Below are positions 47,754-58,189 of a DNA stretch of 64,000 nt, piece by piece. Position numbers and translations under genes: made by a program. The DNA comes from Norana najaformis (lineage: Eukaryota; Annelida; Clitellata; Crassiclitellata; Hormogastridae): assembly GCA_964023275.1 (NCBI GenBank), contig OZ029914.1, positions 35,700,424-35,764,423 on the forward strand. Direction: 5' to 3'. The first letter of the stretch is position 1. Each line of letters opens with the position of its first letter. The notes below the pieces were generated by a model that did no database searches, had not been told where the DNA came from, and saw nothing but the letters and a program-made list of their open reading frames with translations.

Positions 47754-47798
47754 AGCAGCACATTTCTACGCCAGAATCTAATATCTTTTCAGACTAAA
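47754..47798 (-). pseudogene. Gene B exon 13, frameshifted
   Basis: Counterpart of 5299-5344. One base is missing in the A-rich run (GAAAAGATATTAG against CAGAAAAAAATATTAG), which brings TAG into frame after six codons. The gene A exon itself is tentative. Confidence 0.45.
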
Positions 47799-47950
47799 CT
47801 GATGAAATGAGATTTGACTTAATCTGGAGATTAAACTAGAAGACCGAGCTATCATCTGGTAATGCTTTGAAAATTATCAAAATTGCACAATTGAAGTGCT
47901 CAAAAAGATTTTTGATTTTCGATAACTAATGATAAGAAAATTACACATAC

Positions 47951-48063
47951 GAGATTATTTTTATCTTCGCCGGTTACTGCGACTGGATACATCAGGTACA
48001 TTCCACCTTCATCATATGAAGGTCTACAGGAATCAGGATCATGAGGAGAGCCCCAGTTGTGTC
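47951..48063 (-). CDS. Gene B exon 12: zinc site and Met-turn
   Basis: 113 bases, same splice sites as gene A. It reads [31 protein letters not shown]. Zinc His and Met-turn Met are kept. The YPVAVTG end is closer to human YPIAVSG than the gene A version. Confidence 0.88.
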
Positions 48064-49298
48064 CTTAAAATTAGAAAATACACAGCAACTTCTCCAGGCA
48101 GATTTTGAAGAAAATACTCTCTGCTTATCATGCATAAACTACATGTAGAACATGCTTTATAGCCTCTAGTTGTTTGTGTTGCAATTACCAAATGTTAAGA
48201 CAACATAACAAGAAGAGTTAAAGATAATAAACTTATCAAAAAAGTAGAATTTAACAAAATGTTCTTGCTTTATGCTAGAACATGGCAAACTATATATTGG
48301 ATATCAGTTAATGAAAATTGGCAGAAGGCTTCCGTGTTGAAAGTGTAATGCATGTATAGGATTTTACAAAGACAACTATCTAGGTATAAGGGGAATTGCA
48401 GTACAGCAGAGTGGTGGAGTTAGGCAGTTACGCAAATAGCAATGTCATATGTTAAATCCTCATAAGGACTTCATATGTAGAACATATGAAGTTCATATGA
48501 AATTGCTGTCATATTCTCACCCTATCTTCAGCAGATAATACTTTTGACGTTGCTGTTGGGTTCCCATGTGTGTGTGTTAGTAAGTATTTGTGTATGTGTG
48601 TATGTATGTATATATCAAGACACTTAATATTGAGCATTTTGAGTACCTCACAAAAGTGCTGCACACATGGACATCTAACAGATTAGTGTAGGGTGTGTTA
48701 TAAAAACACCATTTTGGTCAATTAAACGTGAAAGGTGTCACTTAATAAAACAAACAGTCTCACAGAAATTACAACAACCCTTATCCCTTCCAACTGACTG
48801 TAACCTCTTCTAAATAATTTCAAGCTAGTAAATGTAACCTAAGTTGCATAAAAACAAGTAGCATATCATCATAACTGAAATTGTGATGAAATGTAGCTGA
48901 AATTAATTCGTTTTTGTCTGAGTTGCATAACTTATAAACCCATTCTCTTATATTTTATTTTTTCATTATTGAGTTTAGTTTCACCAAAAAGAAAAACATG
49001 ACATAACCGTGCAAGGTGTTTCAACATAACCATTGGCGTCAATTTACTATCGCAGTAAAAAGAACCATTTCTATGCAAATCATAATAGTGCTAATCAATT
49101 CCAATTATCTCTAACCTAATCTGAATACTTGTAAATTACTTAAAATGATTCTGAGTTGCATATAAACACTGGCAGATTATCATAAAAAAACTGTAATGAA
49201 ATGCAACAAAATCGAAACATCTCCCCTTTCGAAATTTCACCAATAAAGCAGCTTGAATACTTTTTTGTTTCAAATCTCAGCCAAGGTTTAACACATAC

Positions 49299-49304
49299 CA
49301 ATTT
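49299..49304 (-). CDS. Gene B 6-nt microexon with catalytic Glu
   Basis: ttttcag|AAATTG|gtatgt on the minus strand, giving HEIGHNWGS across exons 11, microexon and 12. Two of the six bases-wide codons differ from gene A only by a Leu/Ile change, and acceptor and donor are unchanged, although nearby intron sequence has indels. Confidence 0.78.
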
Positions 49305-50571
49305 CTGAAAAAGCAAACAGCCAAAGCAAAATATTTTGACTACATTAAAAATTCCAAAGTATTAGGCTTACATGATAAAAATCTATGAAAGAATGACTGA
49401 ATGAGGAAAAAGCAGTTACCGGTAATGGGATGCGAGATATTCTTAAAAACTTGTAAGATTCAGCAAAAGAAGTAAGCAAATCTATACATGCATCCCTAAA
49501 AATAGCTATAAATAGCTGTTGAGGAAACTTCTCAAACATTCATGGTATCACCATTTGTCACTTAATTAAAGACTTGTCAAAGATGAGTGTTATGAGTGCA
49601 ATACTCTGTGCTTCTCGAAGTTGTGTACTATGGTCTCTGTTCATGATCTTTCTAAGTGTCAATCAATTGGGCTGAAAACTATAGACTCGCCCAATCTGTA
49701 GCATAGCATTAGCTCTATAGGAGACACGCAGTCTTTGATTTTCGAGTATATAAAATTGAAAAACTGAACAGTTCAACGACAACAGTCCTTGAACGTGAAC
49801 ATGGTTGTTAAGTGCACAAATCTTTAAGCAACATTTGTGACTTAAATTACCAAGTATACGACACACTGCTGCCCCAAAATCTTTCTTGCACTCTCCCCAC
49901 GATGCATTTGCGGCTGCATTTAACGGCATATTTCCCGCCAAGTGAAAGGTCGTCGATAACGTCAAACAATGCGCGAGAAAGTCCACCAATCAGAAGAATA
50001 TATTTAAAATGTGCACGAGTACCAACCAATCACAAAGAAGTCAACATCCATATGACTCACCTACATTACGTCACAGAAATTTAGAGCTTTACGACCGGAA
50101 ACTCACCGGCCTTCGTCAGTCAACTCCCCAACACGTGATCAATGCGTGTCAGAAAGATAAACTAGTCACCGTAACCACGTCATCAAAAGCCAATTAACAA
50201 ACCAATGACTCGACGGTGTGAAGTCATTGAAATTTCCAATGAAAACGGGCACTCACTCCACGTTGAAAAAATTCTGTTAACTGTCTTAAAAACGTTTGCA
50301 TTTGGGTCATTTCATGTCAAATCAACCAAAATTTATAAACGTCCCCACCACACCATCTCAGAATTCGATGATATTAGGTCAGTTTACACATCAACATGTG
50401 CTAGAAGGCCTTGCAAAATATTAGCTCTTATTGTTGCATGATGTTCAAGATATGACCAGTTTTATACCGAGGGGGAGCGACAGCTCGTGAACGACTTAAT
50501 TCTGAAGCATATTTTATTATGAATGCCTCTGGAATTATGTCAGATACAGCTGTCCAATTTTCGTCAGATTA

Positions 50572-53196
50572 CACTGGCCAACACATAATTTGTTGCCTGA
50601 AATGTTAGAACTGTTTCTGGGTATATTTGACCTGCTGATTCCAGAAAAGGCACCAGTTTTCTCCCAGCAGGTCTAGTTTTCGAGATATAGAACATTATGC
50701 CATATACCAGTCCTTGCCTCTGCTCGCCCATAAAACATAAGGCTATAGCTATAATTATGTAGTGCTCAATTTATTATGTGATACACTAAATAAGCATAAT
50801 AATACAAATACTTAAAAGAAAATGGTAGTACCTGAAACTGTACTTATATGATATCAAACAGAACAAGTTTGTTATAAAAATTTCAAGTCATTCGACACCG
50901 AAGAAGCTCCTTTTGTACGATTTCCGAGTGTGGCATCTGCCGGAACAATCGCGCATAATATTCCAGCAATAGTCTGCCATCATGTGTGCATCCCATCTTC
51001 CTTGATATCGATTTTCCATTGTTTTGATGTCTTGGTGAAATCTTTCACCTTGCTCTTCGCTCAAGTCACCAAGATTCTCTGGAAAGCGATCTAAGTGACT
51101 GTGGAGATAATGGACTTTAATGCTCATGTTGCAGCCAAGCTTGTTGAAATGAAGAAGCATATCCTCTACTAGTTGTGCATAATTGTCTGCCTTCTTGTTG
51201 CCAAGAAAATTTTTAGTTACAAGAACAAAGGAAGACCAGGCACAAGATTCGATTTCATTCATTGATGGTATGAAAAGTGGGTCATTCATAAGTTGCCTGA
51301 TCTGTGGACCATCGAAGATTCCAGCCTTCAATTTTTCCATTGTAATTCCTGGTAACTTGTGTACTATGTATTCGAAGCATGAACCTTCTTTATTCAAAGC
51401 CCTGACAAATTGTTTCATCAGGCCTAGCTTTATATGTAGTGGTGGCAGTATGATCCTATCTCGTGCCACCAAAGATTCCTTGATTACATTTTGAGCTCCA
51501 ACCACCATGTCTTTCCTCGAAGGCCAATCTTTTCTTGTCCAATGTTCATGCTTGGCTCTACTGTCCCAAAGACACAAAAAGCAGGGATACTTTGTGTAGC
51601 CACTTTGTTGACCAAGGAGGAAATTTACCATCTTCAAGTCTACACAAATTACCCATTGATGTTCTTTGTATTTTATCTTTTCCAGTACTAAAGAGATGGC
51701 ATTGTACTCTTCTTTCATCCTGGTGGAGTGACCGATTGGAATAGAACCAAATTTGTTGCCGTTATTTAAAAGCACACATTTCAGACTACGTTTTGAACTG
51801 TCGATAAAAAGACGCCACTCATCTGGGCTGTAATCCGACAGACCAATTTTCTTCAATAAGTTGCTGATGTCATTACAGAATACTAGGTTGTTGTCTTCGG
51901 TAAAGAATGGCAGCAAATCCTTTTCTCTGTTTCTATAAATTGTAATTTTCGTTCCAGGCTGAAGTGCATTCTTTTCCTTTAGTCTGGACGCAATCAATTC
52001 AGTGGACTCTTTGGAAAGATTTAAGTCCCTGATCAGATCACTCAACTCTTTTTGGTCAAAACGTTCACTGTGTGAAGTTGATTGGAAATCACTGTCACTG
52101 CCCCCACTTTCTTCACTTTCGTCATCTTGTCCGATATTGGACATGCAAGTGTCATCGTCTGAGAGCTGAGGTAGTTCGCGAAAAGGTGGAACTGGTACAA
52201 TATCCGAATGCGGAACAGGTCTCCTGGCTGAAGGTATATCAGGGTAAGACAACTTGTGACGATTATTTCGATTGATGCCTATGATATTAACCATACAAAA
52301 GTAACAGTCGTCGAAGTGGTTTATCTGTTCCCTCCAAACCATCGGTACACCAAATTTCAGGCAGCTTCTCTTTCCAATTGTCCAGTGGCGCAATTGTTCA
52401 ATACAAGTTTTGCATACTGTATGAGGAGCCCATTGCTTATCTTGATCTCCAAGTTTGACACCAAAACAACCTACATATGCTCTTTTTACAAACTCAGAAA
52501 TCGGTTTCCTGTTTGCTTTTAGTGTGTATTCCCCACAAATGTAGCAGAATATGTCTGGATGGTTAATGCAGCTCCGTCTGGAAGTAGCCATAACCTTAAG
52601 GACGTTCGCATCTGAGGAATTAAATGACTAACCTAAAAAATAGTAAGAACATGTAGTTATTTAATGCTCACATTCACAGATTGTTCTTGCGACCAACTCT
52701 TAATATGCCGTAAGACGACTGCGGCTGCTCTAGCTTTCAGGAGGCGGTTTATATAGGCTATAAATGCTGACTTCAGCATAATCTATTTACATAGTTCGAA
52801 ACCATGAAACGCTGTATAAGCACAAATAAATTCTAAATGAGGCCATGAATTTAGTGCTGAGTAAGCTGTAGGCTACGGAATAGTTATTTCGTTGAATCAG
52901 CAATATCTCAGCACGCGGCAAGATATGCTGATTTTACATTATAAGGATGTAGGCATTATATGAATCAGCAAGAATTATAATTAGCCATAAATAAAGCTTA
53001 TTATGACATTTTAGTTTTGCCAAAGACATCGTTTAAAGAGTGGACTGGGTTTTCTTTACAAAATCGACGATATCTCAGAAACTAGACCTGATGCACTCAA
53101 TCCAATGACATTTTCTGAATCAGCGCCCAAAATTACCCCAAGAACAGGTCTAAAACCGAAGGCAACAAGAAAAAAATTTTTTTCTGTTGGCCAGTG
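50572..53196 (-). mobile_element. CACTA-like DNA transposon, apparently complete
   Basis: Ends CACTGGCCAACA (50572-50583) and its inverse TGTTGGCCAGTG (to 53196), with further similarity inwards (TTGTTGCCT blocks). TTA lies on both sides (50569-50571, 53197-53199), fitting a 3-base target duplication. CAC-starting ends plus 3-base duplications point to the CMC/CACTA group; this is inference. It carries one intact 567-codon ORF. Confidence 0.75.
50888..52591 (-). CDS. Intact 567-aa transposon protein, uncharacterised family
   Basis: Uninterrupted from ATG 52591 to stop 50888. The N-terminus has a putative zinc finger (C16-x2-C19 ... C60-x2-C63) and another CYFC pair near residue 95. The middle is Ser/Asp/Glu-rich (about 145-180). 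The C-terminal half holds CVDLKMVNFLLGQQSG, YPCFLCLWDSRA, LPPLHIKLGLMKQFVRAL and LSEEQGERFHQDIKTMENRY. I recall similar unnamed proteins dispersed in many invertebrate genomes. The D in CVDLK and conserved later acidic residues could form a DDE-type centre, but I cannot prove this. Position inside TIRs makes it the probable transposase. Confidence 0.75.
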   Translation of the reverse strand: MATSRRSCINHPDIFCYICGEYTLKANRKPISEFVKRAYVGCFGVKLGDQDKQWAPHTVCKTCIEQLRHWTIGKRSCLKFGVPMVWREQINHFDDCYFCMVNIIGINRNNRHKLSYPDIPSARRPVPHSDIVPVPPFRELPQLSDDDTCMSNIGQDDESEESGGSDSDFQSTSHSERFDQKELSDLIRDLNLSKESTELIASRLKEKNALQPGTKITIYRNREKDLLPFFTEDNNLVFCNDISNLLKKIGLSDYSPDEWRLFIDSSKRSLKCVLLNNGNKFGSIPIGHSTRMKEEYNAISLVLEKIKYKEHQWVICVDLKMVNFLLGQQSGYTKYPCFLCLWDSRAKHEHWTRKDWPSRKDMVVGAQNVIKESLVARDRIILPPLHIKLGLMKQFVRALNKEGSCFEYIVHKLPGITMEKLKAGIFDGPQIRQLMNDPLFIPSMNEIESCAWSSFVLVTKNFLGNKKADNYAQLVEDMLLHFNKLGCNMSIKVHYLHSHLDRFPENLGDLSEEQGERFHQDIKTMENRYQGRWDAHMMADYCWNIMRDCSGRCHTRKSYKRSFFGVE

Positions 53197-53449
53197 TTAT
53201 CAGATCTTAGAGTAGAGTCTGACCACGTAAAGACTTTGCAGTTTGGTGTATCACCCATTAACCCAGTCCAGATAGAAAATGACAATTCGTTCATTTTGGC
53301 AGTACGAAAATTGATATTTGAACACGCGCTGGTTGGCTTTTTTAACATATAAAGTCTCCAAAGTTTGTGGCTTTGTTGTGGGCTATTTGATAAATAATCT
53401 GATGCATTCTGAGGCTTTTTAGCTAAAAACTGAATGTTCTAGACTCCCT

Positions 53450-54408
53450 TAAAATCTGCCCAGAGTAAAAGATAAGTCGTCTTCCGGTGGAAATATAGTC
53501 ATGTGGGATAGGTAGCACAGTAGTGTATTGCATGCCAGTTGAAAGCGGTTGAAGAGTACTTTAATGTGATACTAATACCATTTTGCTTCCGAGATGGCTT
53601 CCATCAAAAAAACGCAGTTGAAAAACGAGTTTTTTACATTTACAAACGGTTAAACAGATTTCTGATTGAAATATGATAATGTGGGATAGTTAAAATAGTA
53701 ATGCGTTGCATACTGTTAGAAAGGGTTTGAAGAGTACTTTCATATGACACTAATATGATTTTGCTTAAATGATGATTTTCATCACAAAAACGCAGTTGAA
53801 AAACGAGTTTTTGTTTATATTCGCGAAATGCTAAACAGATTTCTGATTGAAATATGGCCATGTGAAATAGGTAAAATAATTTTGAATTGCAAACTGTTAG
53901 AAAGATCTTGTAGAGTACTTTCATATGAAACTAATTTCATTTTGCTTATATGATGCTGTCCATCAAAAAATGCAGTTGATATGGGGTTTTTTGATATTCG
54001 CACTCAGTTAAACAGAATTCTGGTGTAGATACGGTCATGTAGGATAGGTAGCACAGTACTGTATTGCATTTTATTAGAAAGGCCTTGAAGGTACGTTCAT
54101 ATGATACTAATTTTATTTTGCTTACTTGATGCTTTCCATCACAAAAGTGGTTTTGAAACTAGTGTTTTTACATATGTGCACTCCTACACTGTAAAAAATT
54201 GTTTTTCAATGGCATTTTTGTGATAGAAGGCATCATGAAAGCAAAATGATATTAGTCTCACATGAAATTGCTCTTCAAGCCGTTTCTAATAATATGAAAT
54301 CCATTACTGTTTTACCTATTTTACATGAAAATGTTTTAATCAGAAATCAGTTTAACAGATCGCAAATTTAAAAAAATAAATTTTCGACGGCATTTTTGTG
54401 ATGGAAAG
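53450..54408. repeat. 178-bp tandem repeat with inverted terminal unit
   Basis: Anchor CGCAGTTGAAAAACGAG recurs at 53613, 53791, 53971 (diverged) and near 54147, a period of 177-180. Each unit has AGAGTACTTT, TTTTGCTT and CCATCA blocks. From about 54195 the same unit runs in reverse orientation (54205-54370, then a partial one), so the block is an inverted repeat of a short satellite. Confidence 0.8.
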
Positions 54409-54634
54409 CTGGTTTGTTGGCAGACTGGAGTTGGAAGCTGAAGTTATTTTCAGTTGCATTATATTAATTACCAAAAAGTACTGCATATGCTAATATCCTG
54501 TGTTCACAGATGATGCAATACTGATACAGAATAAGATTGCATTTTTAATGTCAACTTACACCAAAACTTGACCAACAGCACACTACACGAGCTTTCACAC
54601 ACGTAATTAAAGACGGGAAGAATGAATCAGTTAC

Positions 54635-54715
54635 CATGAGCCGTGATTACCGTTGCCCGCAAAGACAGTAATTCACCCATTCCTTCATAAGTTGAGAATC
54701 CAGTATTTCCAAGAC
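54635..54715 (-). CDS. Gene B exon 11, shifted acceptor
   Basis: 81 bases. It reads GLGNTGFSTYEGMGELLSLR then VITAH. The acceptor used by gene A (ATCAG) is mutated to TCATG; an AG six bases further in (ACCAG) keeps the frame. Donor GTAACT is unchanged. Strong residue divergence from gene A. Confidence 0.78.
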
Positions 54716-54980
54716 CTGGTCATGAGAGATGCAACAGTAATTTTTTGACATGCATGTAACTGTCAAGTGTTTGATAAAAAAAATGCATAAAAAGTTTCTA
54801 TACAAAAACTTTGTTAATAGAACCTTGTCTACTGTCACTACACATGAAGAGGAAACTAATCTTATGCAATGCATAATAATCATTCATTTATGCAACACAG
54901 TCTTTGCGTCTCTGAAAAGAATTACCCTAATCGGTACCGGAAATTGTAACTTAAAATATAAGGAAACAAAGGGTGCTTAC

Positions 54981-55125
54981 CAAAAGAACAGATGCCACCA
55001 AAATTGAGATCTTGTGGACTTGCAACGTATGCTTGTCCACGAACATTAGGTTTGTCTTGAAATACTTGGTGGGTGAAGACATGACCAAGGCAAAAATCAC
55101 GCGTTGCCGGATCTTTACCGAATTC
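54981..55125 (-). CDS. Gene B exon 10: metalloprotease core
   Basis: 145 bases, acceptor ttgctttaag, donor GTAAGC. It reads CLGHVFTHQVFQDKPNVRG, AYVASPQDLNFGGICSF. It keeps FTHQ.F like human FTYQDF where gene A does not, while gene A keeps LGLAW like human LGLAY where gene B does not. About half of the positions differ. Confidence 0.86.
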
Positions 55126-55319
55126 CTTAAAGCAAATATAACAGGACCTTATTCAACATCACTCCAACTCTGAACGTTGCCGCTGCAAATGCTTCAAGAT
55201 TTTGTAGGTAATTATAGGTAACTAATACCCAAAAGGATGGGCACTTCTGTACGCGTGTTTCTGTGACTCCATGACAGTTTTAACATAATGAAGTCACCGC
55301 ACACGACTTTTGATGATGA

Positions 55320-55333
55320 TGATGATGATGATG

Positions 55334-55372
<39 letters not shown>
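55320..55372. repeat. (GAT)n(AAT)n microsatellite, left of LINE
   Basis: GAT units followed by about 14 AAT units, abruptly followed by non-repeat sequence of the R4-like LINE. Confidence 0.95.
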
Positions 55373-55373
<1 letters not shown>

Positions 55374-56060
55374 GCTGACCATCATCAGCTGACCGTGTAA
55401 GACGGATATTTTAAAGTGAGAGAGAATTATGTAAATACATCGATTTTTAATCAGCGTTAGGGTAGGATTTCTACATCAGTTACTCTGTCAACGCCCCCTG
55501 ACTCTAAGGATTTTATCCGTCGACGGTATCTCGCTCAGGACACAACACATCAGGGTTTGATAAATTTTTCCATCTTTGGCTATCATCGCGCCTTGCAAAA
55601 TTGTCGGCAGCAAGCCGGAATCTACATTCAAATGGCCTACGACGTCATAATCGTCATGGCAACACATTGTTCTTTCAAAGGCCGATCATATGAATAACAG
55701 TTTATCGTAATTTGAACTTTCGATTGCTAGAAAAAAACATGAACGGGAGGCCTGCCAGAGGAAAGGGGATTTGTAGCATATCCTGGGCTACATTCAAAAC
55801 GCATCATCCACCGTCACGGTCCCAGACCCGCTCCCTGCCCCGGTTCTGGCCAGCCTCCAGCAGAGATACTATCGTCCAATGCGGTTGTGTCACTTTCCTC
55901 TGCAGCCAGCGCTGCTAATCAAGATTCCATTCAAATGCAGCCAGATTCGGACAGACAGTGCCGTCTTTGACATCCAGAGTTAAAACTCTTACACCCCGTT
56001 ATAAGAGGTGCGCTGGTTAAGCGAATACCTCGAACGGCAAGAACATCATGCGCCGCAATT

Positions 56061-57122
56061 TTGGGTGAACTTATAGAGGCTGTCGTTAGCGAACCAGATG
56101 ACACTGGGAAATGGTCGAACCTCTTAGCCTTTGGAGGATGTATTCTGGTCAAACCAAAAAGAGGAGGAGTCAAACGCAACCTAGCGCGGGCAATTCTCTC
56201 TAGAATAACGAACTGGCGTTCAAAAGGGCCTGCAGGCTGTACAGATGAAGTCGAACACAAACCAACAGCGTCCCGAGGTACAGGCCTGACAAAACGTGAC
56301 ACGACAAAACACCTGGCATCGGTAGTTGCCAGCAAATTGGAGGATGGCAATTACAAGGCTGCTATTCGCCTCATTTTTAGCGATGACACACCAGCACCAG
56401 ATACCCCAGAGACATTAGCTGGACTAAGGATGAAGCATCCGCCAGCCTCGTCAGACAGGAGACCGTTCTGTGATCCAAAGCACTCTGATTGCTTTGCTGC
56501 ACTGAATACATCTGAACGAGCCATTGTCGAAGCTATTTCTTCGTTTCCTGCAGGTTCGGCAGCTGGTCCAGACGGTATAACCCCACAACACCTCAAAGAC
56601 TTGACTTCGGCGGGTGTCGATATAAACCTCATCCACCACCTCAATGACCTGGTAAATCTGATGTTAGAAGGGAGCCTACCGGCCGAGGTCAACGAAGTTA
56701 TATATGGGGCGAATCTGATGGCTTTGAAGAAAAAAGACGGAGGAATCAGGCCAATTGCGGTCGGATACACGTGGCGACGCCTAGCAGCCAAATGTGCGAA
56801 CGCACACGCTGTGACCAAATTATCTCCACTGCTCGCCCCGATCCAGCTGGGCGTTGGCGTACCAGGAGGCGCCGAAGCAGCAGTACACGCAACCCGCCGC
56901 TGGGCCACTTCGATGTCGACTGATGCAGTTCTAGTCAAACTGGATTTCGCCAATGCCTTCAACACCCTTCGCAGAGACTCTCTATTAGAAGCGGTTGCAA
57001 GAGATATTCCTGAGCTTTACCGCTTCGCTCACGCCGCATATTCTTGCAGCCCGCTCTTAAAACATGGATCAAATATTCTTCGATCAGAAGAGGGTACCCA
57101 GCAAGGCGTCCCTTCCGGTTAG
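56061..57122 (+). pseudogene. R4-like LINE ORF, N-terminal and RT fingers/palm
   Basis: 353 open codons. Reverse transcriptase blocks: SAAGPDGITPQHL (residues about 168-180), KKDGGIRPIAVGYTWRRLAA, QLGVGVPGGAEAAVHA, and the first catalytic Asp in VLVKLDFANAFNTLRR, then EGTQQGVP. The frame ends there because of an internal deletion; the YADD Asp pair is missing. Codon use and openness indicate a young insertion. Confidence 0.8.
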
Positions 57123-57738
57123 GGATGGCGGTCTTGGGATTCGCTGTGCTTCTACGCTGGCACTTTCTGCCTTCTTGGCCTCTGCTGCAAGCACAAGCGA
57201 ACTCCAAACACACATACTGCCACCAGAATCAGCCGATACCTCAGATGAGCTAGTGAATACCGCACTGAATGCATGGATGGTCTTCACGGGTGCAGAACCA
57301 CCAACTGGATCAGCAGCTCATCGACAAAGGGAATGGGACAGTCTCTGGACAAGCAAGGCGTCGGCGAGCTTACATGAGTCTGCGAACAACCCACTAGACC
57401 GCGCTCGTCTCTTGGCCACTCAAGCACCACACTCTGGAGATTGGATGCTGGCTCCTCCAGTAACCGCATTGGGACTCCGTCATTCGGATGAGGTGATACG
57501 GACCGCGGTTGGAATGCGACTGGGAACCACACTGTGCGAGTCACATCTGTGTCACTATGGCGAAAGAGTCGACGCCAGAGGACTTCACGGTCTGGTCTGC
57601 AGAAAGAGTGCTGGCAGACAACAACGCCATAACATGCTAACGACATTATATGGAAAGTGCTTACCAGAGCGAACATCCCTGCTCAGAAAGAACCGTTGGG
57701 ACTCACCAGGGAAGACGGCAAACGACCGCATGGCGTGA
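57064..57738 (+). pseudogene. R4-like LINE ORF, C-terminal Cys/His region
   Basis: Picks up after the deletion in another frame: LPVRDGGLGIRCASTLALSA, later APHSGDWMLAPPVTALGL, then CESHLCHYGERVDARGLHGL and CRKSAGRQQRH. The Cys/His spacing matches the zinc-binding cluster before the endonuclease in R2/R4-type elements. Confidence 0.75.
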
Positions 57739-58091
57739 CTCTTATCCCGTGGTCTCGCGGAAGGTGTCTTACATGGGATGTGACAGTTTCTGACACATTT
57801 GCAGCGTCACATCTAGGTTTTACTTCAACCGGACCAAGTGAAGCTGCAAACCGGGCAGTCTCAGCCAAAAGGCTAAAATACGCCACAATAGCCCAAACCC
57901 ACTCTTTTGTGGCGGTCGCACTGGAGACCAGCGGCGCATGGAGTACGGAAGGTTTGGATTTTGTGTGGGAGTCAGAACGAAGGATGACAATGGCAACCCA
58001 CGATCCACTGGAGACCAGCTACCCGCTTCAAAGACTTTCAGTAGCTGTCCAGCGTGGGAACGCCATCTGCTTCTCCGGAACTCTACTATGA
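57657..58091 (+). pseudogene. R4-like LINE ORF, endonuclease-type end
   Basis: Reads EDGKRPHGVTLIPWSRGRCL, TWDVTVSDTFAASHL. In the sister fragment (11260-11320) the equivalent is RPDG, so the probable PD of the restriction-like centre is mutated to PH here. It ends GNAICFSGTLL and stop, just before the GAT/AAT repeat. Confidence 0.7.
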
Positions 58092-58107
58092 AATTATAGG
58101 ATGATGA

Positions 58108-58127
58108 CGACGATGATGATGATGATG

Positions 58128-58186
<59 letters not shown>
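58108..58186. repeat. (GAT)n(AAT)n microsatellite, right of LINE
   Basis: GAT/GAC units then about 20 AAT units. Together with 55320-55372 it represents a duplicated target microsatellite around the LINE. Confidence 0.95.
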
Positions 58187-58189
58187 TGC

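Larger units (their letters stand above)
50302..54408. mobile_element. Copy-2-specific 4.1-kb composite insertion
   Basis: Copy 1 is continuous across this point except for short unique sequence (near 9300-9440). The insert consists of an unclassified left part (50302-50571), a complete CACTA-like transposon (50572-53196) nested in it, and a right part ending in tandem and inverted 178-base repeats. Confidence 0.7.
55373..58107 (+). mobile_element. R4/Dong-like LINE inserted in a microsatellite
   Basis: About 2.7 kb present only in copy 2, bounded on both sides by GAT/AAT repeats (55320-55372; 58108-58186) that form one tract in copy 1. It carries reverse transcriptase and a C-terminal Cys/His plus restriction-like endonuclease-type domain. 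It ends within 20 bases of the stop codon, without a poly(A). An internal deletion removed the YADD region. Confidence 0.75.

Noticed and set aside
50888-52591. 567-aa ORF as a host gene
   Set aside because: It is framed by inverted repeats and a TTA duplication and is missing from the duplicated copy, so it belongs to a transposon.
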